Assembly (NCBI GenBank): GCA_035995025.1 | Contig: DASYKY010000028.1 | Location: 12,239-76,238 of the forward strand | DNA length: 64,000 bases | Direction of reading: 5' to 3' | From: Actinophytocola sp035995025 | GTDB taxonomy: Bacteria; Actinomycetota; Actinomycetes; Mycobacteriales; Pseudonocardiaceae | Shown: in pieces, positions 8,361 to 17,768 of the stretch | Numbering within the stretch: position 1 is the first letter of the stretch | How the letters are laid out: the number at the start of each line of letters is the position of its first letter | Position numbers and translations under genes: made by a program | Notes under the pieces: model-generated | Seen by the model: the letters and a program-made list of their open reading frames with translations, nothing else | What the model was told of the DNA's origin: nothing | The model's database searches: none

Positions 8361-11171
8361 TCACCCGGGGAGCGTGGTGGCGAGGACCTCGGCCAGGTGG
8401 ACCGCGTGGCGGTCGCTGCCCTGCTCGACCTGGGTGCGGCAGCTGAAGCCGTCCGCCAGGACGAGGGTGTCCGGGGCCGCCTCGCGGACCGCGGGGAGCA
8501 GCGTCTGTTCCGCGAGTGCCTGGGACACCTCGTAGTGGTCGCGTTCGAAGCCGAAGTTGCCGGCCAGGCCGCAGCAACCGGCCGGCAGGCGCCTGGCGTC
8601 CACGCCCGCGCTGGCCAGCAGCGCCGCGTCGGCGTCGAAGCCGAGGGTCGCGTGCTGGTGGCAGTGCACCTGGGTGATCGCGGTCCTCGGCGTCGACGGC
8701 GGGGTCCACTCGGGAGCGTGCGTCGCGAGGAAGCCGGCCAGGGTGTGGCTCTGCGCGGCCAGCTTCGCCGCGCGCGGGTCGGCGGTCAGGTCCGGGACGT
8801 CGCCGCGCAGTGCGGACAGGCAGCTCGGTTCCAGCCCGACGACCGGGGTGCCCGCGTCGATCTCGGGCGCCAGCACGCGGAGGCTGCGCCGCATCACGCG
8901 CCGGGCCACGGTCAGCTGGCCGGTCGACACCCACGTCAGCCCGCAGCACACCGCGCCGCTCGGCAGGATCGGGTCGAAGCCGGCGGCGCGCAGCACGCGC
9001 ACGGCCGCGACACCGATCTGTGGCGCGAAGAAGTTCGTGAACGTGTCCGGCAACAGCACGACGCGCCGCCCGCTGCCACGCTCCTGGTGGAGCCGGGTGA
9101 AGGGGCGGCGCGCGACCTTCGGCAGCGAGCGCTCCGGTGCGATGCCGCCCAGCCGCTTCAACGCCGTCGCCGTCGGCCGGGCCGTCATCATGGCGTTCGC
9201 CAGGCGTGGCAGGCGCGACGCCAGGCGGAGCCACAGCGGCAGCCAGCCCATGGAGTAGTGCGCCGCCGGGCGCAGCCGCCGCGCGTAGTGGTGGTGCAGG
9301 AACTCGGCCTTGTACGTGGCCATGTCCACATTGACCGGACAGTCGCTCGCGCATCCCTTGCAGGACAGGCACAGGTCGAGCGCGTCGCGCACCTCGGCAG
9401 AGCGCCAGCCGTCGGTGATCACGTCGCCGGCGAGCATCTCGTACAGCAGGCGCGCGCGGCCGCGGGTGGAGTGCTTCTCCTCGCCGGTGACGCGGAAGCT
9501 CGGGCACATCACCGCGGCGTCGCCGCTGTGGTTGCGGCACTTCGCCACGCCGATGCAGCGCCGCATCGCCTGGGCGAAGTCGCCGCCGTCGTGCGGGTAG
9601 CCGAACTCCGTCGCGATCGGCAGCGGCCGTACGGCGGCGAACCGCAGGTTCTCGTCGATCCGGAACGGGCTCACGATCATGCCCGGGTTCATCCGGCCCT
9701 CGGGGTCGAAGATCGCCTTGAACCGGGAGAACAACGCCATGGCGGCCGGCGAGTACATCCGCGGCAGCATCTCCGCGCGCACCTGGCCGTCGCCGTGCTC
9801 GCCGGACAACGTCCCGCCGTGCCGCGCGACGAGGTCCGCGCCCTCCTCGATGAACCGCCGGTACGCCGCCACGCCCTCGCGATGCGTGAGGTCCCAGTCG
9901 ATCCGGATGTGGATGCAGCCCTCGCCGAAGTGCCCGTACGCCAGCCCGCGCAGCCCGTGCCGGTCCAGCAGCGCGCGGAACTCCCGCAGGTAGGCGCCGA
10001 GCCGCTCGACCGGGACGGCCGTGTCCTCCCAGCCCGGCCACGCCTCCGACCCGTCGGCCATCCGCGTCGAGATGCCCGAGCCCTCCTCGCGCAGCCGCCA
10101 CAGCGCACGCTGCTCCGCCGGCTCGGTGTACAGGGCGTGCGGCACGGACAACCGGTCGGCGATCGCGGTGGCCGCGGCGGTCACCGACGCCGCGTCGCCG
10201 CCGACCTCGACGAACAGCCAGGAGCCGCCGCCGGGGAGGTCCGGGCGGGTGTCCGCGCTGCGGGCGTCGCGCAGCTCGAGGATCCGCTCGTCCATGCTCT
10301 CCACGGTCAGCGGGTGGTGCGGCAGGATCGCCGGCACCGCGTCGGCCGCGGTGACGTCGTCCGCGAAGCCGAGCACGAGCAGCACCCGGGTGCGTGGCAC
10401 CGGCACGAGCCGGACCGTGGCGCCGAGCACGATCACGCACGTGCCCTCGGTGCCGACCAGCGCCTTCGCCACGTCGCGGCCGTGTTCGGGCAGCAGCTGG
10501 TGCAGCGGGTAGCCGGACACCTGCCGCCCCAGCCTGCCGAACTCCTTGCGCAGCAGCGCGAGGTTGTTGTCCGCCAGGTCGCGCAGCGCGGCGTGGATCT
10601 CGCCCGCCCGGCCCGGCGCGGCGAGATCGGCCGGGGCCGACCGGCCGACGGTGAGCCGGGTCCCGTCGTAGAGCAGGACGTCCAGCTCCTCGACGTTCTC
10701 CAGCGTCGTGCCCCACGCCACCGAGTGCGCGCCGCAGGAGTTGTTGCCGATCATGCCGCCGAGCGTGCAGCGGCTGTGCGTGGACGGGTCCGGGCCGAAC
10801 GTCAGGCCGTGCCCGGCGGCCGCGGCACGCAGGTCGTCGAGGACGACCCCGGGCCCCACGCGTGCGGTCCTGGCCACCGGGTCGATCGAGTGGATCGTGT
10901 CGAGGCGCGACAGGTCCAGCACGAGCCCGCCGCCGGTCGCGTTGCCGGCGAGGCTGGTGCCGCCGCCGCGGGGGACGATCGAGACGCCGAACTCGCGGGC
11001 GGCGGCCACCGCGGCCACCACGTCGTCGGCGTCCGCCGCGACCACCACGGCGACCGGGACCTGGCGGTAGTTCGAAGCGTCCATTGTGTACAGAGCTCTG
11101 GTCCCGGCGTCGAAGCCGACCTGTCCGGAGACGGTTTCGGTCAGCCGCCTTTCCAGACCCACTGTGTCCAC
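8361..11171 (-). CDS. FAD and Fe-S D-lactate/glycolate dehydrogenase-like protein
   Basis: A 936-residue fusion enzyme. The first half is a FAD-binding type 4/FAD-oxidase C module, with the PCMH glycine loop PRGGGTSLAGNATGGG near residue 70 and IGNNSCGAHS. The second half has a ferredoxin-like cluster (CLSCKGCASDCPVNVD) and cysteine-rich CCG motifs (around HCHQHATLG and CCGLAGNFGFE). This architecture oxidises a 2-hydroxy acid such as D-lactate and passes electrons to the respiratory chain. The start is GTG 11171, six bases after GGAGGG; the longer frame lacks such a site. The exact substrate is uncertain. Confidence 0.9.
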   Translation of the reverse strand: MDTVGLERRLTETVSGQVGFDAGTRALYTMDASNYRQVPVAVVVAADADDVVAAVAAAREFGVSIVPRGGGTSLAGNATGGGLVLDLSRLDTIHSIDPVARTARVGPGVVLDDLRAAAAGHGLTFGPDPSTHSRCTLGGMIGNNSCGAHSVAWGTTLENVEELDVLLYDGTRLTVGRSAPADLAAPGRAGEIHAALRDLADNNLALLRKEFGRLGRQVSGYPLHQLLPEHGRDVAKALVGTEGTCVIVLGATVRLVPVPRTRVLLVLGFADDVTAADAVPAILPHHPLTVESMDERILELRDARSADTRPDLPGGGSWLFVEVGGDAASVTAAATAIADRLSVPHALYTEPAEQRALWRLREEGSGISTRMADGSEAWPGWEDTAVPVERLGAYLREFRALLDRHGLRGLAYGHFGEGCIHIRIDWDLTHREGVAAYRRFIEEGADLVARHGGTLSGEHGDGQVRAEMLPRMYSPAAMALFSRFKAIFDPEGRMNPGMIVSPFRIDENLRFAAVRPLPIATEFGYPHDGGDFAQAMRRCIGVAKCRNHSGDAAVMCPSFRVTGEEKHSTRGRARLLYEMLAGDVITDGWRSAEVRDALDLCLSCKGCASDCPVNVDMATYKAEFLHHHYARRLRPAAHYSMGWLPLWLRLASRLPRLANAMMTARPTATALKRLGGIAPERSLPKVARRPFTRLHQERGSGRRVVLLPDTFTNFFAPQIGVAAVRVLRAAGFDPILPSGAVCCGLTWVSTGQLTVARRVMRRSLRVLAPEIDAGTPVVGLEPSCLSALRGDVPDLTADPRAAKLAAQSHTLAGFLATHAPEWTPPSTPRTAITQVHCHQHATLGFDADAALLASAGVDARRLPAGCCGLAGNFGFERDHYEVSQALAEQTLLPAVREAAPDTLVLADGFSCRTQVEQGSDRHAVHLAEVLATTLPG

Positions 11172-11322
11172 TGTGGACCCTCCATTCGATCGCCCTGGAG
11201 TCCACGGTAACCATCCGGCGGGCGTTCGGCCGATCACGGCCAGGAGCGGCCCCGGCCACCGGCCCGCACAAATGCACGCGGTGAGTCACGAGCCGGGCAC
11301 GAGAGGCATATGCTATGCCGAC

Positions 11323-11868
11323 ATGAGCGGACGGACGACCGGCGAAGCGCGCGGCACGCGCGGCTGGTTGCTGGCCTTCTGCTCGGCCGCGCTGGCGATC
11401 GCCGCGCACGGCACCGCGGGTGGCGAACTGTCCGACGCCGCGCTGACGCTGCTGCTCACGGCCGTCCTGGCGTGGGGCGGCGCCGCGCTCGCCCGCCGCG
11501 GCGGGCTGCTCACCGTGACCGCCGCGCTCGGCACCACGCAGCTCGCCCAGCACGTGCTGCTCACCGAGGTCGCCGCGCACGGCCACGAGCGCATGCCGCC
11601 GCCGGTCAACGGCTGGGTCATGCTCGCCGCCCACGCGGTGGCCACGCTGCTCACCGCGCTCCTGCTGCTGCGTGCCGACGCCGCCATCGCCACCATCCGC
11701 GCGGCGGTCGCCTGGCTGGTCGGCCGGCTGCAGGCGCTGTGCCCGGCCCCGCCGGACGGCACCGCCACCCAGACCGCCCACACCAGCGTCCCGGCCCGGC
11801 CGGGTGTGCTCCTCGAGGTCCTGTTACGGCAGGTCAGCCCGCGCCGCGGGCCGCCCGTCCGCTCCTGA
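11323..11868 (+). CDS. predicted membrane protein of copper-type cassette
   Basis: A 181-residue hydrophobic protein with about four membrane segments (around residues 15-32, 36-54, 58-80 and 92-112) and a cytoplasmic Pro/Arg-rich tail. A loop His/Met stretch, EVAAHGHERMPPP, between segments could contact a metal ion. It stands directly before ycnI-copC-copD, and comparable membrane proteins accompany such clusters in actinomycetes, so a role in copper handling is reasonable but unproven. The ATG at 11323 is the first in-frame Met preceding the hydrophobic region. Confidence 0.72.
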   Translation: MSGRTTGEARGTRGWLLAFCSAALAIAAHGTAGGELSDAALTLLLTAVLAWGGAALARRGGLLTVTAALGTTQLAQHVLLTEVAAHGHERMPPPVNGWVMLAAHAVATLLTALLLLRADAAIATIRAAVAWLVGRLQALCPAPPDGTATQTAHTSVPARPGVLLEVLLRQVSPRRGPPVRS

Positions 11869-11945
11869 CACCGACCTCATCCCCGCGACGTCCCCGTATA
11901 CCGGGGCACGTCGTCATTCCCCAGAATCTTCAGGAGCATTCACGC

Positions 11946-12728
11946 ATGTCCACCACAGGGTTCAAGCGCGCCGGCGCGGCCGCCGGCGTCGTCGTCGCCA
12001 CCGGCGCGGCGTTGCTGCTCGGTAGCGGGGTCGCCTCGGCCCACGTCACCGCGCAGGTCATCGGCGAGGACGCCGCGCAGGACGGCTACGCCAAGATCAC
12101 CTTCCGGGTGCCCAACGAGGACGAGAAGGCCGGCACGGTCAAGCTCGAGGTGTCCTTCCCCACCGACACCCCGCTCAGCGGCGCACGCACGAAGCCCATG
12201 CCCGGCTGGCAGTCCACGGTCACCATGACCAAGCTGGCCAAGCCCGTCGAGGTCAACAACGCCGACGTCACCGAGGCGGTCGGCAAGATCACCTGGACCG
12301 CCGACCCCGGCACCCGGATCGCCCCCGGGCAGTTCCAGGAGTTCGAGGTCTCCGCCGGCCCGCTGCCCGAGACCGACCAGCTCGTGATGCCGACCACCCA
12401 GACCTACGACGACAAGAAGGTTGTCGCCTGGGACACCCCGACGAAGGAAGGCGCGGAGGAGCCGGAGCACCCGGCGCCCGCCATCGCCCTCGCCCCGGCC
12501 GGGGAGGGCGGCGACCACCACGGCGGCACGGCCGCGGCCGGGCACGACGAGGCGGCCGCGGAGAGCCACGACGTGGACACCGCCGCGGCCGAGTCGTCGA
12601 CCAGTGACGACACCGCTCGCTGGCTCGGCGGTGCCGGCCTGGTCGTCGGCGCGCTCGGGCTCGGCGTCGGGGTGGGCGCCACCATGCGGGCCCGCCGGAC
12701 GGTGCGCAAGGCGGGTAGCGAGTCATGA
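11946..12728 (+). CDS. ycnI: YcnI-family (DUF1775) copper-binding protein
   Basis: A 260-residue exported protein. The signal peptide ends in GVASA, so mature numbering starts at the His of HVTAQV, the conserved N-terminal copper ligand of YcnI proteins. The beta-sandwich continues with the conserved GWQSTVTM and ITWTAD segments. A His-rich linker (GGDHHGGTAAAGHDE) precedes a C-terminal membrane anchor (WLGGAGLVVGALGLGVGVGA) and basic tail. It probably binds Cu(II) outside the membrane. The stop overlaps the CopC start (ATGA), so the cassette is a coupled operon. Confidence 0.92.
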   Translation: MSTTGFKRAGAAAGVVVATGAALLLGSGVASAHVTAQVIGEDAAQDGYAKITFRVPNEDEKAGTVKLEVSFPTDTPLSGARTKPMPGWQSTVTMTKLAKPVEVNNADVTEAVGKITWTADPGTRIAPGQFQEFEVSAGPLPETDQLVMPTTQTYDDKKVVAWDTPTKEGAEEPEHPAPAIALAPAGEGGDHHGGTAAAGHDEAAAESHDVDTAAAESSTSDDTARWLGGAGLVVGALGLGVGVGATMRARRTVRKAGSES

Positions 12729-13243
12729 GAAGGCTTGCCGTCGTCGTCGGGGTGGCCCTTCTCGCGCTACTGGGCCTGGCCACGCCGGCGTTCGCGCACA
12801 ACACGCTGGTCAAGAGCAACCCCGGCGACCAGGCGACCGTGCAGAAGACCCCCTCGACGGTCGAGCTGATCTTCGACCAGCCGGTGCAGAAGGGCGACGG
12901 GCTGAACACGATCTCGGTCACCGGCCCGGAGAACACCGGCTGGCGCACCGGTCAGGTCGAGGTCGGCGGCAACGTGGTGAGCGCGCCCCTGGACGAGCTC
13001 GGCCCGGCGGGCAGCTACCAGATCTCGTACCGGATCGTCTCCGCGGACGGGCACCCGGTGTCCGGCGAGGTGACGTTCTCGCTGACCGAGGCGGGCAACG
13101 GGACGAGCATGGCCGCGGCGGAGCTCGACAGCGGCGGCGACGGTGGCGGGCTGCCGATCTGGGTGTGGATCGTCGGCGCGGCCGTCGTGCTCGGCGCCGG
13201 GCTCACCGTGGCCATGCGCATCGGCGGCAAGCAACAGCAATGA
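12725..13243 (+). CDS. copC: CopC-domain copper-binding protein
   Basis: A 172-residue exported protein. The signal peptide is cleaved before HNTLVKSNPGD, giving the N-terminal His ligand of CopC Cu(II) sites. The domain includes VELIFDQPV and the conserved SYRIVSADGHPVSGEVTF, whose second His completes the site. A C-terminal segment (IWVWIVGAAVVLGAGLTVAM) anchors it to the membrane. It is coupled by ATGA overlaps to ycnI upstream and copD downstream, so the three products probably pass copper to the CopD channel. Confidence 0.93.
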   Translation: MRRLAVVVGVALLALLGLATPAFAHNTLVKSNPGDQATVQKTPSTVELIFDQPVQKGDGLNTISVTGPENTGWRTGQVEVGGNVVSAPLDELGPAGSYQISYRIVSADGHPVSGEVTFSLTEAGNGTSMAAAELDSGGDGGGLPIWVWIVGAAVVLGAGLTVAMRIGGKQQQ

Positions 13244-14253
13244 CCCAGGCCCGGGCCACCGCGTCCGCTCGCTATCCCCTGGTACTCGCGCTGCTCGTGG
13301 CGGGACTGGCCGGCATGCTCGTCGGCCTCGCGCTCACCGCGGCGCAGCCGGTGCCGGGGGTGACCGAGCCGGGCGCGGTGGTCCGGTACGGGCTGCCGGT
13401 CGTGCGGGTCGTGTTCGACCTCGCGGCCGTGGCCACGGTCGGGCTCTGCCTGCTGCCGATCCTGGTCGGGTTCGACCGGCCGAAACATCTCGGGCCCGTA
13501 CTCGACGCGAGCAGGCGCGCGGCCGCCGCGGCCGCGCTGGTCTGGGCGCTCGCCGCGCTGATGGCGCTCGTGCTGCAGACCGCGGAGGTCCGCAGGGGCA
13601 ACGACGTGTCGCCGGCCGCCGTCGTCGAGTACGTGAGCGAGGTCGGCGCCGGGAAGGCGCTGGTGTTCGTCGCGTGCGTGGCGCTCGTGGTGTTCGTCCT
13701 CGGCATCGCGTCGGTGCGGGTCGGTGACTCGGTGCCGGCCGAGGTGGCGGCGGCGGTCGCGCTGTTCGGGCTGCTGCCGATGCCGGTCACCGGGCACGCC
13801 ACGAACCTGCGGTGGCGCGACTTCACGATGGTCTCGCTCGAGCTCCACGTGCTTGCCGCGGTCGCGTGGACCGGCGGGCTGGGCGCGGTCGTGGTGCTGC
13901 TGGCGGCCAACCGCTCGCTGCTCGCGACCGCGCTGCCCCGGTTCTCCCGGCTCGCGGCCGTCTGCCTGGCGGTGGTGGCGGCGACCGGGCTGTTCAACGC
14001 GTTCATGGAGCTGACCGCCGACCACGACCTGTTCGACGCGCTCTTCGGCACCGGCTACGGCGTGCTGGTCCTGCTCAAGGTGAGCTGCGTGGTGGCGCTG
14101 GCCGCGCTCGGCGGGAACATCCGGTACCGGCTGCTGCCGGCGATCATGCGGCACCAGCGGACCGCACTCGTCGGCTGGGCGGCGCTGGAGCTGTCGGTGA
14201 TGGGGCTGGCGTTCGGCTTCGCGGTCGTGCTCAGCCGCGCGCCGGTCGCCTGA
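13240..14253 (+). CDS. copD: CopD-family copper import membrane protein
   Basis: A 337-residue polytopic protein with about eight or nine membrane helices. The conserved CopD core is visible as LHVLAAVAWTGGLGAVVVL, with the His of ELHVLA, and HATNLRWRDF before it. CopD proteins act with CopC in copper uptake or delivery at the cytoplasmic membrane. The start ATG at 13240 overlaps the copC stop. No regulator is adjacent, so control of the cassette is not visible here. Confidence 0.9.
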   Translation: MTQARATASARYPLVLALLVAGLAGMLVGLALTAAQPVPGVTEPGAVVRYGLPVVRVVFDLAAVATVGLCLLPILVGFDRPKHLGPVLDASRRAAAAAALVWALAALMALVLQTAEVRRGNDVSPAAVVEYVSEVGAGKALVFVACVALVVFVLGIASVRVGDSVPAEVAAAVALFGLLPMPVTGHATNLRWRDFTMVSLELHVLAAVAWTGGLGAVVVLLAANRSLLATALPRFSRLAAVCLAVVAATGLFNAFMELTADHDLFDALFGTGYGVLVLLKVSCVVALAALGGNIRYRLLPAIMRHQRTALVGWAALELSVMGLAFGFAVVLSRAPVA

Positions 14254-14390
14254 GACGGGCACGAAAAGGTTGCACGTTCGGTCGGACCCAAACGGCGAAC
14301 GGCCACAAGCGACCGCTCGTCGCGGCCGGGAATGGCTGCGCTGGGCCACATGGAGTCTTCGGATCCGCGAATCGGCCTAACTGCGAACGG

Positions 14391-14705
14391 TCAGTCCTGC
14401 TCGGTGAACTGCGCCGAGGAAAGGCTCGAACGGCGCCGGATGACGGCGATCCGGGACACGTGGCCCTCGCCGCGGCGGACGAGCTCGCGACGGGAGATCC
14501 AGCCGGCGGCGTGGTGGCGGTAGGCCTGGGACAACAGCACGAGCTCGGCCAGGAAGTCGGCGGCTCTGTGTCTGCTCGCGTCGGGGAGGCGGGCCATCAG
14601 GGGCAGGTGGTCCGCCACCATCTGGTCCAGCAACCGCGCAGAATCGAGCGCGCGTCGCGCCCGTCGACTCGGCCTGTTCTCCTGCGTACGCCTAGCCACC
14701 GGCAT
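14391..14705 (-). CDS. hypothetical protein, Arg-rich
   Basis: A 104-residue basic, helical protein. A central segment, DQMVADHLPLMARLPDASRH, is followed by FLAELVLLSQAYRHHAAGW, an amphipathic helix, and then an Arg-rich tail. I recognise no domain. It lies alone between copD and the phosphotransferase, with about 200 bases upstream that could hold its promoter. Codon choice looks ordinary for the window. The call rests on frame length and base composition alone. Confidence 0.5.
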   Translation of the reverse strand: MPVARRTQENRPSRRARRALDSARLLDQMVADHLPLMARLPDASRHRAADFLAELVLLSQAYRHHAAGWISRRELVRRGEGHVSRIAVIRRRSSLSSAQFTEQD

Positions 14706-14913
14706 GAACCACCTCGATCGTGGACGGAAGAGGGGCTAGCTCGACCGAGCGTAGCGTGCCCATGACGATCGTCCACTCCGGCCTGTCAACTGTTCGAGTG
14801 AAATTGGCACTGACCTGGAGATACGACGTGGCGCGCACGTGGCACCCACCTGGTTTCTCGTATTTCAGCGACAGAGCGTTACTACCTGGCCGGTCACGAC
14901 TGAGCCGAACGGG

Positions 14914-15852
14914 TCAGGTGTAGCGCGCCCACCTGGCGGAGTTGTCCCCGCGGCGCACGTCGGTGAGCCTGCGGAAGAACTCCGGCCGCACCTCCGGCCT
15001 GCTGGACAGGATCGGCAGCACGCTGGTGATCAGCTTGAGCTCGCGGACCTCGCGGAGTACCGGGAAGCCCTCCCAGCGAGTGACGTCGAACCCGTACGAG
15101 CGCACCAGCTCGCGGTAGCGGCCGGCCGGCTCGCCGAAGCGCACCACGCCGACCGCGAGCGGCGTGAGGTCCCACTCCGGCGGCCCCAGGCTCGCCGAGT
15201 CGAAGTCGCACAGCACCGGGCCGGCCGGGCTCGGGATCAGGTTGCCCAGGTGCGCGTCGCCGTGGAGCAGGCACGTGGGCAGCGCGAACTCGAGCGTGTC
15301 CAGCCGGTCGCTGACCTCGCCGCAGCGGTCCTGCAGGAACGCCAGGTCGGCGTCGGCCAGGCCGTCCGCCTCGCCGATCCGCCGCCGCACGTCATCCAGC
15401 GGGTCCCAGGCCGGCACCGCGAACGACGGCTCGGGCAGCTCGTGCAGCCTGCGCAGCAGCCGGGCCAGGTCACGGCCGCGGGGCCGCTTGCCGCCGCGCG
15501 GCACGGCCTCCCACACGGTCGCCAGGTACGGGCCCGCGGCCACCGGCTGGACGACGCCCGGCACGAGCCGGACGGCGGGCAGCTCGTGCTCGGTGAGCCA
15601 GGTGGCCACCCTGGCGACCTTGTCGACCCGGTGGCGCAACGCGTTCGACGCCACGATCCGCACCACCACGGGTGCGGTGGCCAGCTCGAACACCGCGTTG
15701 TTGGTGCACCGCAACAGCGTCGCCCCGGACGGGTCCAGGCCGGCCGCCACACACACCGCGGCGAGCGCCTCGGCGAGGTTGTCCGGTGAGAACTGGCCCT
15801 CGCCGTCCGCACGCCTCCCCGGAACCATGTCCGAGGTGGGCGTCGCGGTCAT
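14914..15852 (-). CDS. aminoglycoside phosphotransferase-family (APH) kinase
   Basis: A 312-residue protein kinase-like small-molecule kinase. It has the catalytic loop CLLHGDAHLGNLI (Asp base and Asn for metal) and the metal-binding LCDFDSASLGPPEWDL, which stands for DFG. The N-lobe shows VVRIVAS. APH-family members phosphorylate antibiotics, choline, homoserine or other small alcohols; the substrate here cannot be assigned. The ATG at 15852 is 17 bases after the XRE/TPR regulator stop, so both are likely on one transcript. Confidence 0.85.
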   Translation of the reverse strand: MTATPTSDMVPGRRADGEGQFSPDNLAEALAAVCVAAGLDPSGATLLRCTNNAVFELATAPVVVRIVASNALRHRVDKVARVATWLTEHELPAVRLVPGVVQPVAAGPYLATVWEAVPRGGKRPRGRDLARLLRRLHELPEPSFAVPAWDPLDDVRRRIGEADGLADADLAFLQDRCGEVSDRLDTLEFALPTCLLHGDAHLGNLIPSPAGPVLCDFDSASLGPPEWDLTPLAVGVVRFGEPAGRYRELVRSYGFDVTRWEGFPVLREVRELKLITSVLPILSSRPEVRPEFFRRLTDVRRGDNSARWARYT

Positions 15853-15869
15853 CGGGCTGCCTTGTCGGG

Positions 15870-17252
15870 TCAGGACACGTCGGCGTCGTAGAACCTGGCG
15901 ATGGTGTCGGAGAGCTCGCGGGCGTCGCTGTAGTTGCGGCGCTTGTCCGCCTCCTCCTTGAGCGGCATCAGACGGTCCTTGACCCGGCGCGACTTCAGGT
16001 GCTGGGCCAGGTCGACGGCCTGGTGGCCGATCTTGGCGCCGTGGTCGATGTCCCCGTCGAGCAGGTGGTTCGTGGCGAGGAAGCTCAGGTTGAACGTCTT
16101 GCTCCGCGCCATGTCGTCGCCGTAGGAGCCGATCGCCCGCTGCAGGGCGGGGATCGCGTACTTCGTGTGCTTGGCATCCACCTGCTGGGCCAGCACGGTG
16201 TGCACCGTGCCGATCATGGCGTAGACGTCGTCCTCGTTGAAGAACTTGACCCAGTCCTCGGCGTCGCCGCCACCGGACCGCGCGAACTCGTCGCGGGTGC
16301 GGCCGATGAGCTTCATGGTCTGGTCCTCGTGGCCCATCATCGCGTAGGCCCACGCCTGGTTGGCGCAGATGACCGCGACGGCCAGCTCGGAGCCGGACTC
16401 CTGGGCGGCGATCTGGCCGAGCTGGAACATCTTCAGCGCGTCGTCGGGCGCCTCTTTGTGCAGGTAGACGCGGCCCATGCGGTACAGGATGTTCGCGACC
16501 AGCTGGTTGGAGTTGCCCGCCTTCGCCAGCTCCAGCGCCCGCCCGAAGTGGTTGCGCGCCGAGTCGATCAGGCCGATGTCGAACGAGGTCCAGCCGGCCA
16601 GGTTGTGCAGGTCCGCGAGTGCGACGTGCAATCGCTGTTTGACCACTTCCGACCCGGAGGCGGACAGCATCTGCTGTCCCCAGGACAACTGGGCGACGAC
16701 GGCGTCCCGGCAGAATCCCCCGCCGTACTGGTAGTCCAGCGAGCGGAGCGCCCTGGTCGCTGCCTCTACCTGGCGGACATCGGTCATGCCGATCCGACCA
16801 GGAGCGGGCGTCAACACGGGGTTGGACACCCACGATCCTGAGTCCGCGCCGAGTACATGCGCACCCACCGCGACCGCGGCGGCATGCGCAAGGAACTTGC
16901 GACGCTTCACGTTCTCCGGCTCCTCAGCGTCCGGGGCTCCGCGCGTCTCGGCTACTACTCGTGCGGCCGTGACTTCGTCGTACGCGAGACCCATGTATCC
17001 CCTCGGGACACCCAGGCCGTCGGCGATACGCACAAGGACGTCGTAGGCCATGACCTGCCGACCCTTGAGGATCTCCGACACCTCGGACTGTGACTGACCG
17101 GTGTACGCCGCGATCTGGCGTTGTGACACGCCTTTGCGTCGCAGCAGCTTGTAGATCGTGCTGACCTCCCGCGCCGCGAGCGCGTTTCGCATCTCCTGGT
17201 CTTCCCACACCTCTGGCGTAACGGAAGAGCTTTGAGATCCGATGGAGTTCAT
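15870..17252 (-). CDS. XRE-family regulator with TPR-like repeats (NsdA-like)
   Basis: A 460-residue protein. A helix-turn-helix (residues about 35 to 90) contains GVSQRQIAAYTGQSQSEVSEILKGRQ. A KRRKFLAHAAAVAVGAHVLG segment follows, then a long array of TPR-like helices (SARNHFGRALELAKAG, NILYRMGRVYLHKEAPDDALKMF). This layout matches actinomycete developmental and antibiotic regulators such as NsdA in Streptomyces. GAGGGGG lies six bases before the ATG. It is divergent from the 99-aa gene and cotranscribed with the APH-like kinase. The target genes are unknown. Confidence 0.82.
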   Translation of the reverse strand: MNSIGSQSSSVTPEVWEDQEMRNALAAREVSTIYKLLRRKGVSQRQIAAYTGQSQSEVSEILKGRQVMAYDVLVRIADGLGVPRGYMGLAYDEVTAARVVAETRGAPDAEEPENVKRRKFLAHAAAVAVGAHVLGADSGSWVSNPVLTPAPGRIGMTDVRQVEAATRALRSLDYQYGGGFCRDAVVAQLSWGQQMLSASGSEVVKQRLHVALADLHNLAGWTSFDIGLIDSARNHFGRALELAKAGNSNQLVANILYRMGRVYLHKEAPDDALKMFQLGQIAAQESGSELAVAVICANQAWAYAMMGHEDQTMKLIGRTRDEFARSGGGDAEDWVKFFNEDDVYAMIGTVHTVLAQQVDAKHTKYAIPALQRAIGSYGDDMARSKTFNLSFLATNHLLDGDIDHGAKIGHQAVDLAQHLKSRRVKDRLMPLKEEADKRRNYSDARELSDTIARFYDADVS

Positions 17253-17468
17253 TCCGCCCCCTCACAGTCCGCTGGGCGTCAGCAGCAATGTATGCGCACT
17301 TCACAAGCCACGAGAAGTCCGGATCGGTGAACCTGATCGGTCCGACCGAAGTCCGGCGACCGCTCACCGTGAAACGACCGCCGATCGGCGCTGTGACGCA
17401 CCAATCTGTGTTCGCAGGCATCAATGTAGTTGCTTGTAAGCATACGAGCACGGAGGGAAGCCGCGACT

Positions 17469-17768
17469 GTGGAACTGGTGACGACCGCCGCGACCACACC
17501 GTCGGCGACCCCGAGGACGGTTCCCGGGCTACCCGCGGACGGCTCCGCGGACCATCGCGGTGACCTGCACGGGTCCGCTCTCGGCCGAAAGGTCTGGCGG
17601 ATCAACTGCGGCGACGTGGTGAACCGGGAACGGTGCCTGACCGTGCTCGTCGAACGCAATCGGGTGGTCCTCGTGGGACCGCCGGGCGAAACCGCGGTAC
17701 TGACGGCTGGCCAGCTCGGTCAGCTGCGAGCCGCGCTTCGTGAGGCCGCCGAGCAGGCGGAAAGGTGA
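17469..17768 (+). CDS. hypothetical protein divergent from XRE/TPR regulator
   Basis: A 99-residue protein. After a Thr/Ala/Pro-rich N-terminus comes a compact segment, CGDVVNRERCLTVLVERNRV, then VVLVGPPGETAVLTAGQ and a C-terminal helix of Ala, Arg and Glu. GTG 17469 is chosen because GGAGGGAAG lies eight bases upstream. The stop overlaps the next GTG start. I recognise no family. Divergence from the regulator suggests it could be a target of it. Confidence 0.6.
   Translation: MELVTTAATTPSATPRTVPGLPADGSADHRGDLHGSALGRKVWRINCGDVVNRERCLTVLVERNRVVLVGPPGETAVLTAGQLGQLRAALREAAEQAER

Noticed and set aside
8160..11210. 1016-codon open frame on the plus strand
   Set aside because: It is antisense to the dehydrogenase gene, whose domains are unmistakable. 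Long shadow frames are normal at this GC content.
14763..14923. small plus-strand frame between the 104-aa gene and the APH-like gene
   Set aside because: No ribosome site, no recognisable motif, and it runs over the end of the opposite gene.
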